This document shows positions 34,776-43,224 of a DNA stretch of 64,000 bases, in pieces; within the stretch, counting starts at the first letter, position 1; each line of letters begins with the position of its first letter. The stretch spans positions 124,001 through 188,000 of the forward strand of contig JAFSYI010000085.1 of the NCBI GenBank assembly GCA_017450065.1, given 5' to 3'. This stretch comes from Lachnospiraceae bacterium. Lineage in GTDB: Bacteria > Bacillota > Clostridia > Lachnospirales > Lachnospiraceae. The position numbers and the translations under genes are program-made. Under the pieces are notes generated by a model. That model searched no databases. It had not been told where the DNA came from and saw only the letters and a list, made by a program, of their open reading frames with translations.

Positions 34776-34804
34776 ATTATATTTGAAACGGTCTCACTTG
34801 TCAA
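34776..34804 (-). promoter_or_regulatory. Promoter of the hisZGDB-IE operon
   Basis: On the minus strand, a perfect -35 TTGACA (34804-34799), a 17-base spacer and a perfect -10 TATAAT (34781-34776). The recU stop codon TGA (34803-34801) lies inside the -35. The leader is about 80 nt, too short for a T-box, and holds no his-codon leader peptide that I can see; only a small CCTG/CAGG hairpin near the ribosome-binding site (about 34695-34706). Confidence 0.9.
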
Positions 34805-35337
34805 GAATCGCGCTCCTGAAGGTCTTTGTTGAGCAGATCAAAATAGGGGACGATCACTCCGTGCTTATGTCTGATTATATACTCCTCATCAAGCTCTTCG
34901 TACCTGAAGCTCTTTCTTCCTCCTTCGAGCATACGGTTCCAGAATATCATCAGTGTCCTGAGCTTAAGGTAATAGAATATATCCATTCCGGAAAAATAGA
35001 TCAGGAAGAAAGCTATCCCACCCTGTTCTTCGAACTCATTCATGAACCGGACCTGATGCTCATGAATATTGGCAAGAGCAAAGGTTTCCCTGGCACATTC
35101 CTTGGCATCAAAACATACCGGTATTCCCTGGACTGCTCCTATATAATCCACCGTACTCTTTTGATCGAAATACGCGAGAGTGATCTGTTTATGCGCCTTA
35201 TCAATATTAATAGGGGTTATTGGCGTCGGAATCTTCTGGATAAGTCCGAGCTTATTATCTCTGTATTTTTCGTTGGTCCTGTTGATCAGCTCCTCAAGTG
35301 TCGAGCCCCTGAGTCCCCTGCTGTTCCATGTAGGCAT
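34801..35337 (-). CDS. recU: Holliday junction resolvase RecU
   Basis: A 178-residue protein of the RecU (PBP-related factor A) family, which cuts Holliday junctions in Firmicutes in place of RuvC. It has TLEELINRTNEKYRDNKLGLIQKIPTP-type N-terminus (residues 13-39), then KSTVDYIGAVQGIPVCFDAKE, which carries the PD-(D/E)xK nuclease acidic residues and lysine. Its start overlaps the rluA-type gene by 44 bp. In many Firmicutes recU pairs with a PBP gene; here it ends an RNA-modification run. RuvAB is also in this window. Confidence 0.9.
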   Translation of the reverse strand: MPTWNSRGLRGSTLEELINRTNEKYRDNKLGLIQKIPTPITPINIDKAHKQITLAYFDQKSTVDYIGAVQGIPVCFDAKECARETFALANIHEHQVRFMNEFEEQGGIAFFLIYFSGMDIFYYLKLRTLMIFWNRMLEGGRKSFRYEELDEEYIIRHKHGVIVPYFDLLNKDLQERDS

Positions 35338-36322
35338 CTGTATCCACCTTAAATAAATCCCTTATTATACTTCCCATACCTTCGGGCGGCCGCGCTGTAA
35401 AAGTACGTCCCGCCAGATATTTAAGCTCTCCTTCCGTGCTCCCCGGTATACAGAGCTTATATGCGTGAAGGCAGTACCCTCCTCTGCCATGTCCACCGTA
35501 TTTTCTGTCTCCAAGAAGAGGATGACCAAGTTCCGAAAGCTGTGCGCGTATCTGATGTGATCTTCCGGTTATAAGATCTATCTCCAACAGCGTGTGCTCC
35601 GCTGCTGTCTCTAACGGTCTGATATAAGTCTCGATCCTTACGGATCTGTCTGAAGGTTCCGGGTTGATCTCAGACTTGTTGGACCTTCTGTCCTTTGACA
35701 GATAACCGACATGAATACCGCTCTTCTCAACTCGTCCTTCTGCCACACAAAGATAATACTTATGTATTGTTCTTTCTTTAAGAGCAGCATTTACTGCGGC
35801 ATTGGTCCTGTAGTCCTTTGCAAATATGATGATCCCGGAGGTATTTCTGTCCAGCCTGTTGCATACGGACGGTTTGAATATCTTAAGCTTTTCCGGAGTA
35901 AGCTCACCTTTGTTTATAAGATGATCAAGGCAGAGCTCGTTAATCGATATATCATCCGCAGCTGCCTTCTGCGAAAGAATACCCACGGGTTTATTTACAA
36001 GAAGAAGCTTTTCGTCCTCAAATATAATCCGTGAACTTATGCCGGATGAACTATCCTTATCAGCAGCGCTCTTCGACCCGGTATTTTTCCCCGGATACTT
36101 ATCGGATGAAAATTTTTCAAAGGTTTCATCCGAAAGATATATCCTTATGACATCACCGTGATACAGGCGTTCTTTTCCCTCTGCCTTCTTTCCGTTCAGG
36201 GTAATGTTCTTCTTTCTGAGCATCTTATAAATAAATCCTGTGCCTGCCCTGTCCAGTATTTTAAGAAGCTGTTTGTCAAGTCTTATTCCCTGTTCCGTTT
36301 CGGCTATCACAAATTCCTTCAA
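35294..36322 (-). CDS. RluA-family pseudouridine synthase
   Basis: A 342-residue rRNA or tRNA pseudouridine synthase. The S4 domain covers about 12-75 (RLDKQLLKIL, KKNITLNGKKA). The catalytic motif is CNRLDRNTSGIIIFAK near 155-170, with the invariant Asp, and TGRSHQIRAQL follows near 252. The linker between S4 and the catalytic domain is serine/lysine-rich. The uridine target cannot be told from sequence; RluC-like activity is likely by domain layout. The gene runs 44 bp into recU. Confidence 0.88.
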   Translation of the reverse strand: MKEFVIAETEQGIRLDKQLLKILDRAGTGFIYKMLRKKNITLNGKKAEGKERLYHGDVIRIYLSDETFEKFSSDKYPGKNTGSKSAADKDSSSGISSRIIFEDEKLLLVNKPVGILSQKAAADDISINELCLDHLINKGELTPEKLKIFKPSVCNRLDRNTSGIIIFAKDYRTNAAVNAALKERTIHKYYLCVAEGRVEKSGIHVGYLSKDRRSNKSEINPEPSDRSVRIETYIRPLETAAEHTLLEIDLITGRSHQIRAQLSELGHPLLGDRKYGGHGRGGYCLHAYKLCIPGSTEGELKYLAGRTFTARPPEGMGSIIRDLFKVDTDAYMEQQGTQGLDT

Positions 36323-36336
36323 AGTAAGTCTCCGTT

Positions 36337-36945
36337 TTAAAGAACAACACTCAGCAATGTATCAAGAACCGATCTGTCTGCCTTAATGTCCTGTGCTTTC
36401 AGATCTGAAAGTTCATCTGTTCTTTTAATGAAATCTTCTCTTTTCCCGTATACCTTAACAGTGATGTCCTTATATCCCTCATTACCGATCACTCCCATAA
36501 GATGCTCAGTAAGCTTCTTTATATCCTGAGTCCCGTTTACGCCGGAACCTTTAATACCGGAGTTCCCCGGGGGATAACTGCATATGAGGGTTTTATTCTT
36601 ACAAACCGATGCTTCCACATAATATGTCTTTTCATATGTGGTGAACGGCGTTTCATATATGATACACATATCACCGGCATGTTCCGAATAGCTCTTATGG
36701 ATATCGGCAGGAAGCGATCTGAATCGTAAAAACATAATGAGATTTACCATACTCTTACTGGCCGGCAGTATTGAAAGCACAGCTATGATGGTAAACATAT
36801 TCTTCGGTGTATTAAGGCTGAAATACCCAAACAGATATATCCCTATTGCACATACATACAGAACCAGCGTAATGAGCAATACTCTTTTACGCTGGTAACT
36901 GATATAACCCCATTCACCTTTAACCCTTTTATTCAAGTCCTTCAC
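36337..36945 (-). CDS. Conserved two-helix membrane protein, function unknown
   Basis: A 202-residue protein with a basic N-terminus (KDLNKRVKGEWGYISYQRKR), two adjacent membrane helices at about 22-42 and 50-72 and a soluble C-terminal part of about 120 residues. The topology suggests both ends are cytoplasmic. I do not recognise a domain. It lies between the RsuA-type gene (overlap 17 bp) and the RluA-type gene (14 bp gap), so it is translated with two pseudouridine synthases; this does not define its job. Confidence 0.65.
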   Translation of the reverse strand: MKDLNKRVKGEWGYISYQRKRVLLITLVLYVCAIGIYLFGYFSLNTPKNMFTIIAVLSILPASKSMVNLIMFLRFRSLPADIHKSYSEHAGDMCIIYETPFTTYEKTYYVEASVCKNKTLICSYPPGNSGIKGSGVNGTQDIKKLTEHLMGVIGNEGYKDITVKVYGKREDFIKRTDELSDLKAQDIKADRSVLDTLLSVVL

Positions 36946-37666
36946 TCTCTTTTAACTTATTTAATTCATCATCCGTGAGACGTCTGAACTCTCCGGGCGC
37001 AAGTTCTTCATCCAGCTTCACTCCGCCTTCACTGATCCGCTTAAGATAAGTAACCCTTGCTTCATAAGCATAGAACATTCTCTTAACCTGATGAAATCTG
37101 CCTTCGGTAATGGTAAGCTCGTATCCGTAACCCTCATATGGCTCAATTACCCGGGCTTTCTTTAGTATGGCAGGCAGACACGGCTTCTCTTCCCCGATAT
37201 AGAGTCCCTTCAGAAATGCCTCGTATGCAATTTCGGGAAGTTCTTTATCCACAACCGCATAATATGTCTTTTCAACATGTTTTTTGGGTGATATGAGCTC
37301 GTGGCAGAGCTGTCCGTCATTCGTAATAAGCAGAAGTCCCTCAGTATCCTTGTCAAGCCTTCCCACAGGAAAAAGTCCGTCGGTCCTGACACCTTTGAGA
37401 TACGATATCACTGTATCAGAAAGTCCGTCCTTTACCGCACTGACACACCCCTGCGGCTTATTCAGCATATAATACGAATACCTGCTGTAATTAAGCCTGT
37501 TCCCATCCAAAGTGACCTCATCGTCTTCCCTTATCTTATATCCGGGAATATCGATGATACTGCCGTTTACGTATACCCTTCCTGCCTTGATCGCAGGAAC
37601 GGCCTGTTTGCGGCTCAGCACGCCGCATTCTGAAATATAACGGTCAAGCCTGATCAGTTCACTCAT
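36929..37666 (-). CDS. RsuA/RluB-family pseudouridine synthase
   Basis: A 245-residue rRNA pseudouridine synthase of the RsuA/RluB/RluE/RluF family. The N-terminal S4 domain is IRLDRYISECGVLSRKQAVPAIKAGRVYVNG-type (about 4-36). The catalytic motif is PVGRLDKDTEGLLLITNDG near 100-118. TEGRFHQVKRMFYA follows. The small S4 plus 230-residue layout matches RsuA (16S U516). The ATG at 37664-37666 is favoured; a GTG two codons earlier is possible. It overlaps pepD by 8 bp. Confidence 0.88.
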   Translation of the reverse strand: MSELIRLDRYISECGVLSRKQAVPAIKAGRVYVNGSIIDIPGYKIREDDEVTLDGNRLNYSRYSYYMLNKPQGCVSAVKDGLSDTVISYLKGVRTDGLFPVGRLDKDTEGLLLITNDGQLCHELISPKKHVEKTYYAVVDKELPEIAYEAFLKGLYIGEEKPCLPAILKKARVIEPYEGYGYELTITEGRFHQVKRMFYAYEARVTYLKRISEGGVKLDEELAPGEFRRLTDDELNKLKESEGLE

Positions 37667-39119
37667 TGGCACATTTCTCCATAACTTTTAGAAGCAGCCT
37701 GTAGGTTCTCTCGGTCGAGCTGATATTAAGCTTCTCTTTGGGCGTATGGATATTCTCAATATCGGGCCCCAGTGATACTATATCAATCCCCTTAACCTTG
37801 TCAAAGATTATACCGCATTCAAGTCCCGCATGTATCGAGGTAACAACAGGTTCCCTGTCAAACAGCTCCCTGTAGGTATCCACAACCATTGTACGAAGCC
37901 TGGATCTTTCCCTGTATTCCCATGCCGGATAATCCGATTCAACAATAAACTCCCCGCCTATGGTCTCGGTCAGATATTCAAGCTTGTCGCTTAATGCTTC
38001 CTTGGCAGAAGATATCGAACTCCTGATACTGACGATCACCTCAAAATTATCTTCACGAAGTCTTACGATACCGGCATTTGAAGAAGTCTGCACTATACTC
38101 TCCGATTCCGGACACATCTTTGCAATACCGTCCGGGATCGTCATAAGCAGGAAGATCACCCTTTCCTGTGTCTTGGGAGTAAGGACCTCTGTAGTCATCC
38201 TGTCCCTGCATTCGGTATATATCGTAATATTGCTTTCTATCTTTCTGTACTCGTTTATTATCTCAAGTTCAAATTCCGTTATCAGATCTTCAAATCTCGT
38301 AGCATCCTTTGCATCGATAATGACAGATGCCTTCGCCTCTCTGGGTATCGCATTATCCTGAAGACCTCCCTTAAGATAATACAGTTTAAAATTAACCTTT
38401 CCTTTCAGATGATGCAGAAGCCTGCCCATTATCAGGTTGGCGTTTCCCCTGTATTTATCGATCTCCGATCCCGAATGTCCTCCCAGCAGTCCGCAGATAA
38501 CTATATCGTATGCTATTCCGGTGGCTTCATGGTATCTTACAGGTACCATGCATTTAACCTTACGTCCTCCGGCCGAGCTTACAAGTATTTCACCCTCTGT
38601 TTCATTATCTATATTTATCATCCGCTTCGACTTAATGAAGGATGCATCAAAGCCATCCATTCCGGTCATACCGGTTTCTTCTCCTGTCGTAAAAAGACAT
38701 TCAAGAGGAGGATGTACCAGTTTATCATCATCCAGGATGGCCAGCATATAAGCAACCGCTATACCGTCATCTCCTCCAAGAGTGGTTCCCTTGGCATACA
38801 CATAATCATCCATCACGGCAAGCTTGAGAGGATCCTTTGTAAAATCAAACCTGGGATCGTAATCCATGTTCTTCTCACATACCATATCAAGATGCCCCTG
38901 AAGTAACAGAGGCCCTTTATTTTCACATCCCCTTGAACCCTTCTTGCGGATCAGTACATTATCATAATTATCCTTGTTGTATTCAAGCCCTCTTTCTTTG
39001 GCAAATGAAACACAATAATCCGCAATAGCTCCTGTGTTTCCGGAGCCATGCGGAATATTGCATATTTCTTCAAAAAATCCAAATACATTCTGCGGTTTCA
39101 GGCCGCTCAGTACTCCCAT
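37659..39119 (-). CDS. pepD: Aminoacyl-histidine dipeptidase (PepD-type, M20C)
   Basis: A 486-residue zinc peptidase that splits dipeptides such as beta-Ala-His. The M20 metal-binding motifs are LLQGHLDMVCEK (His, Asp) and AKGTTLGGDDGIAVAYMLAI (bridging Asp), then TTGEETGMTGM (general-base Glu). The dimerisation lid domain lies at about 200-380. I start at the ATG 39117-39119, with AAGGAAGTG upstream; an ATG seven codons earlier is also in frame. It is co-directional with coaD and the coiled-coil gene, with no clear functional link. Confidence 0.9.
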   Translation of the reverse strand: MGVLSGLKPQNVFGFFEEICNIPHGSGNTGAIADYCVSFAKERGLEYNKDNYDNVLIRKKGSRGCENKGPLLLQGHLDMVCEKNMDYDPRFDFTKDPLKLAVMDDYVYAKGTTLGGDDGIAVAYMLAILDDDKLVHPPLECLFTTGEETGMTGMDGFDASFIKSKRMINIDNETEGEILVSSAGGRKVKCMVPVRYHEATGIAYDIVICGLLGGHSGSEIDKYRGNANLIMGRLLHHLKGKVNFKLYYLKGGLQDNAIPREAKASVIIDAKDATRFEDLITEFELEIINEYRKIESNITIYTECRDRMTTEVLTPKTQERVIFLLMTIPDGIAKMCPESESIVQTSSNAGIVRLREDNFEVIVSIRSSISSAKEALSDKLEYLTETIGGEFIVESDYPAWEYRERSRLRTMVVDTYRELFDREPVVTSIHAGLECGIIFDKVKGIDIVSLGPDIENIHTPKEKLNISSTERTYRLLLKVMEKCANE

Positions 39120-39174
39120 ATCCTTCACTTCCTTTGTCATAATCCGTATATCTTATGACGCCCGTTATCCGTGA

Positions 39175-39819
39175 CTACTTTTTCAACATATCAAGGCTTA
39201 TATCGCCTGTATGTCCCGCTTTGGTATTATCTGACATACCGTCCGTACCTTCTATCGATGCGATCTCTTTGGCAAGCTCAACACTCGGATACAGGTCGGA
39301 CCTGTTCTTGTCTATTACGCTCTCGCAGCTCTTAAGCCTCTCTAAAAGGCCTGAATACTTGGACTGTGCATCTCCTATCGCTGTCTTTATTATACCCTGA
39401 AGCTCTGCAAGCATATCATCCGTGTACTTCATGGCCGACTGCCTTATTCCATTGGCATCCGCAGTAGCCGTGTCAAGTATCTGCTGCGCCTGATTCACAG
39501 CCTGTTGTACCACCTCATTCGCCTGAGCATATGCCTGCTGCATGATTTCATGTTCATTTACCATATGATCTGTATGGATCTGAGCCTCATTGATCATAGC
39601 CTCGGCTTTTTCCTTGGCATCATTGAGAATCGCTTCCTTATTGCTGATTATCTTCTGGTAGCGTTTGATCTCATCGGGTGTCTTCATCCTCAGTTCCCTG
39701 AGCAACTCTTCCATATGTTCCTTGTCTACCAGAATCTCCGTACTTGAAAATGTCTTGAATTTACATCCGTCAATAAAGTCTTCGATTTCGTCAATGATCT
39801 GTTCGATTTTACTGCTCAT
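39175..39819 (-). CDS. Conserved coiled-coil protein downstream of coaD
   Basis: A 214-residue, highly charged protein with a long heptad-rich helix from about 50 to 175. It is rich in Ala, Gln and Glu and resembles both DivIVA-type coiled coils and ATP synthase b/E-type stalks, hence frequent names such as ATPase subunit. The N-terminus (KIEQIIDEIEDFIDGC) is short and acidic, and the C-terminus looks disordered. There are no membrane segments. It is 16 bp after coaD. I cannot assign a function; a scaffold role is only a guess. Confidence 0.65.
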   Translation of the reverse strand: MSSKIEQIIDEIEDFIDGCKFKTFSSTEILVDKEHMEELLRELRMKTPDEIKRYQKIISNKEAILNDAKEKAEAMINEAQIHTDHMVNEHEIMQQAYAQANEVVQQAVNQAQQILDTATADANGIRQSAMKYTDDMLAELQGIIKTAIGDAQSKYSGLLERLKSCESVIDKNRSDLYPSVELAKEIASIEGTDGMSDNTKAGHTGDISLDMLKK

Positions 39820-39835
39820 TTACTCTCTCCTCACC

Positions 39836-40327
39836 CTATGAATATTTATTTATCCCGTACTTTTCATAAACCAGACGGGCTATAAATTCCGGAACAAATT
39901 TACTTATGTCACCGCCAAAGCTCGCAACCTCTTTAACCGTTGATGAACTCAAATATGCGTATTCCAGACTGGTCGTCAGGAATATGGTATCCACCTTCCT
40001 GCTGAGCTTTCTGTTGGTCTGTGCCAGCTGAAGCTCGAATTCAAAATCGGTTATGGCTCTAAGTCCTCTAATGATAACGCGCGCATTATTCTTTTCACAA
40101 TAATCAACGAGAAGACCGTCATAGCTTTCTACCGTAACATTGGGCAGATCGCGTGTCGCCTCCTTAATAATATTAACACGTTCATCTACAGAAAACAACG
40201 GAGTTTTCCCTTTGTTGTTCAGCACGCTTACCGTAAGTTCATCGAAGATATCCGCTGCTCTCCGTATGATATCGATATGACCGTAGGTAATAGGATCAAA
40301 GCTCCCCGGATATATTGCTTTCTTCAC
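39836..40327 (-). CDS. coaD: Phosphopantetheine adenylyltransferase
   Basis: A 163-residue enzyme for the penultimate step of coenzyme A synthesis. It begins [20 protein letters not shown], with the nucleotidyltransferase TYGH motif; later [20 protein letters not shown] and [18 protein letters not shown] are family marks. The start codon is GTG and overlaps the rsmD 3' end by 32 bp, the usual rsmD-coaD pair of Firmicutes. Confidence 0.96.
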   Translation of the reverse strand: MKKAIYPGSFDPITYGHIDIIRRAADIFDELTVSVLNNKGKTPLFSVDERVNIIKEATRDLPNVTVESYDGLLVDYCEKNNARVIIRGLRAITDFEFELQLAQTNRKLSRKVDTIFLTTSLEYAYLSSSTVKEVASFGGDISKFVPEFIARLVYEKYGINKYS

Positions 40328-40901
40328 CCTGCGCCAGTCCTTTCTCCGCCCTTCTTTTCAGAAACAGATGGCAGTTGTTCTTATACTTTTTGAATTTCAT
40401 TATATCGTATGGCAGTCTTTCGATAAAATCAAAATCCGTATTAATGGAAGCCTCCGTAATGATAATGGCATCCTCTCCCACAAGCCCCGTGGAAGCAAGG
40501 TATTCAAGGACCGGCCTTTCATAACCCATATCATAAGGGGGATCCATAAATATTATATCAAACTTTCCCCTTCCCTCAAGCCTGTGCAGGGCAGTAAGTA
40601 CATCTGTACTGATTATTTCAGACCGGTCTGCGAATCCGGTTTTGCTGATATTTTCCTTTATGCAGGCCAGAGCCGGCTTACTGTTTTCAACAAACACAGC
40701 CCTCTTTGCCCCTCTGCTCAGCGCCTCTATTCCTATCCCGCCGCTTCCGCTGTAAAGATCAAGAAATACGGTATCCGTATAAATATACGGCATCAGAATA
40801 TTAAACAGTGTTTCTTTTATCTTATCGGAAGTAGGCCTTGTTTCGTAACCGGGCGGCGTCTTTAGCGGAAGCCGTCTGGCACTACCGGCTATAACTCTCA
40901 T
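40296..40901 (-). CDS. rsmD: 16S rRNA guanine(966)-N2-methyltransferase
   Basis: A 201-residue SAM-dependent methyltransferase. It begins [40 protein letters not shown] (residues 1-36), has the SAM loop [19 protein letters not shown], and the catalytic FMDPPYD (NPPY variant) near 120. The ATG at 40899-40901 has GAGG seven bases upstream; the frame is open further but only extends over the parC-like end. It modifies the 30S subunit. Confidence 0.93.
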   Translation of the reverse strand: MRVIAGSARRLPLKTPPGYETRPTSDKIKETLFNILMPYIYTDTVFLDLYSGSGGIGIEALSRGAKRAVFVENSKPALACIKENISKTGFADRSEIISTDVLTALHRLEGRGKFDIIFMDPPYDMGYERPVLEYLASTGLVGEDAIIITEASINTDFDFIERLPYDIMKFKKYKNNCHLFLKRRAEKGLAQGEESNISGEL

Positions 40902-40950
40902 TCCAAACCTCACATATTTATAATCAACATCCATGACCGGAAGGCTTAAT

Positions 40951-43200
40951 TCAGGTCCTGACCTTTGTTCCTTTGGAGTCACGTCTGGCAAGCTTCAGCT
41001 TATTAAGCTCTATCTTTTTCCCGTTAACCTCGACAATCTGTTCAACGCCGTTCTTAAGAGGATATACATCAGTGATCTCATCTGTACCCACAAGCTTCAT
41101 TCCCCTTACGCCCACAGCTCCTTTTTTCTTAAGCGGTATATCGTCGAGCGGGAACTTTAAGAAGTATCCGTCTCTTGTCCTTAACACAACGTTCTTCTCA
41201 TCTATTATCGGGAATACGGCCACCACTTCATCTCCGTCGTTAAGACCCGTTGCGGCAACGGAGCGCTTGGTTATATCGAATTCCGTACCGTACACATGCT
41301 TAAGCATTGAATACTTTGTCGCGAAACACAGCTTCTGCATGATCAGTGTTTTAAGATCACAGGCATATACAACCGTCTCCTCCGAAGAACTGTAGTTACT
41401 GACATTATCGACAGGAATGCCCTTATCCTTTAATTTACCGTGCGGAAGATCCGGTACCTTGATAGAATGGAGCTGTCCTGTATTCGTAAACAGGCATATC
41501 CTTCCGGTGTTCATTACGGGAATGATATACTTATTCTCCGCCTCTACAGTATCCTTATTCTTTTCATATACGGAAACATCTATTGTCTTTGAATAACCGA
41601 AGCGGTCCATTAAGAACATCACCTCGGCCTCCTCGATCTTCTTTTCCTCAAATACCACAGCTTCTGCATTTTCGATCGCGGTCCTTCTTTCCCTTCCGTA
41701 CTCCTTCTTATATCCGTCAAGCTCTTTTATGATAAGCCTGTCCATGGTTTTGGGATTCGTAAGAATATCCTTATACAGATCTATATTCTTAAGCGTATCC
41801 TCATGCTCTTTCATAAGAGCCTCAAGCTCCAGTCCGATAAGCTTATAAAGTCTCATGGACAGTATGGCTTCTGCCTGTCTGTCAGTGAACCTGAGCTGCT
41901 CAGCCATTTTTTTGCTTATTCTTGATTTAAAGGTTATTCCTTCTGTCCTGCCTTCCGTCAGACATGCCTTGGCTGTCTTTACGTCCTTCGATCCCCTGAG
42001 TATTTCAATTATCAGGTCTATAACGTCACAGGCATGTATAAGGCCTTCCTGTATCTCCTTTTTGTCGAGCTCTTTCTGCAGGAGATTTTTATATTTGCGT
42101 GTCCTTATCTCTCTCTGGAAATCAACATGATACCTGATTATATCCCTGAGTCCGAGAGTCTCGGGGCGTCCGTCCGCAACAGCAAGCATATTCACGCCGA
42201 AGGTATCCTCAAGCCTGGTCTTCTTAAGCAGCATGTTCTTCAGGTTCTCCACATCGGCATCCTTGCGGAGCTCAAGAACTATCCGTATCCCTTCCTTGCT
42301 CGACTGATTGGAAATATCCACTATATCATTTGTTTTCCTGGAATCGATCAGTGCCACGACATCCGTAAGGAATTTGCTGATATTGGCTCCGATCATCGTA
42401 TAAGGTATCTCGGTTATTACGAGCCTTGACTTGCCTGCCTTGCCCTTTTCGAATTCGATCTTACCCCTTATCTTTATCTTGCCCACTCCGGTTTCGTATA
42501 TATCAGGAAGCTCATCCTTATTTACTACAATACCACCTGTCGGAAAATCGGGCCCCGGAATGTATTCCATCAGCTCAGCCGTTGTGATATCGGGGTTCTT
42601 TATATATGCCTTTACACCCTCGATCACCTCCGAAATATTATGGGGAGGCATGCTTGTTGCCATACCTACGGCAATACCCTCGCTTCCGTTGATCAGAAGA
42701 TTCGGTATCTTGGCCGGAAGCACCTCGGGTTCCTTTTCGGTTTCATCAAAGTTGGGGACAAAATCCACAACATCCTTGTCAAGATCCGCAAGAATGGTTT
42801 CCTGTGTGACCTTCTCAAGCCTCGCTTCCGTATAACGCATGGCTGCGGCGCCGTCGCCTTCGATCGAACCGAAGTTGCCGTGACCGTCAACAAGAGTCAT
42901 CCCCTTTTTGAAGTCCTGGGACATAACGACCAGCGCATCATAAATAGAGCTGTCCCCATGGGGATGATACTTACCCATTGTATCGCCGACGATACGTGCA
43001 GATTTCCTGTACGGTCTGTCCCAGCGGATACCCAGTTCATACATATCGTAAAGCGTACGTCTCTGTACCGGCTTAAGACCGTCTCTCACATCCGGAAGAG
43101 CCCTTGATATTATAACGCTCATCGCATAATCTATATAAGATTTACGCATGACCTCGGAATATTCGGTTTTTATGATCTGTTCATCTTCTGCTATTGCCAT
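40951..43200 (-). CDS. parC: Type IIA topoisomerase subunit A (ParC/GyrA-like)
   Basis: A 749-residue DNA-cleaving subunit. The quinolone-resistance region is HPHGDSSIYDALV at 79-91, and the catalytic tyrosine is Y123 in AAMRYTEARL. A coiled coil follows at about 360-500, then a beta-propeller C-terminal domain with blades such as GRICLFTNTGQL and VLRTRDGYFLKF. The GyrA-box QRRGGKG is missing, which favours a decatenating topoisomerase IV type over gyrase. It is paired with the B subunit upstream (24 bp). Without the rest of the genome, ParC against a second GyrA stays unproven. Confidence 0.85.
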   Translation of the reverse strand: MAIAEDEQIIKTEYSEVMRKSYIDYAMSVIISRALPDVRDGLKPVQRRTLYDMYELGIRWDRPYRKSARIVGDTMGKYHPHGDSSIYDALVVMSQDFKKGMTLVDGHGNFGSIEGDGAAAMRYTEARLEKVTQETILADLDKDVVDFVPNFDETEKEPEVLPAKIPNLLINGSEGIAVGMATSMPPHNISEVIEGVKAYIKNPDITTAELMEYIPGPDFPTGGIVVNKDELPDIYETGVGKIKIRGKIEFEKGKAGKSRLVITEIPYTMIGANISKFLTDVVALIDSRKTNDIVDISNQSSKEGIRIVLELRKDADVENLKNMLLKKTRLEDTFGVNMLAVADGRPETLGLRDIIRYHVDFQREIRTRKYKNLLQKELDKKEIQEGLIHACDVIDLIIEILRGSKDVKTAKACLTEGRTEGITFKSRISKKMAEQLRFTDRQAEAILSMRLYKLIGLELEALMKEHEDTLKNIDLYKDILTNPKTMDRLIIKELDGYKKEYGRERRTAIENAEAVVFEEKKIEEAEVMFLMDRFGYSKTIDVSVYEKNKDTVEAENKYIIPVMNTGRICLFTNTGQLHSIKVPDLPHGKLKDKGIPVDNVSNYSSSEETVVYACDLKTLIMQKLCFATKYSMLKHVYGTEFDITKRSVAATGLNDGDEVVAVFPIIDEKNVVLRTRDGYFLKFPLDDIPLKKKGAVGVRGMKLVGTDEITDVYPLKNGVEQIVEVNGKKIELNKLKLARRDSKGTKVRT

Positions 43201-43224
43201 CGTTATATCTCCCTTGATACAAAA

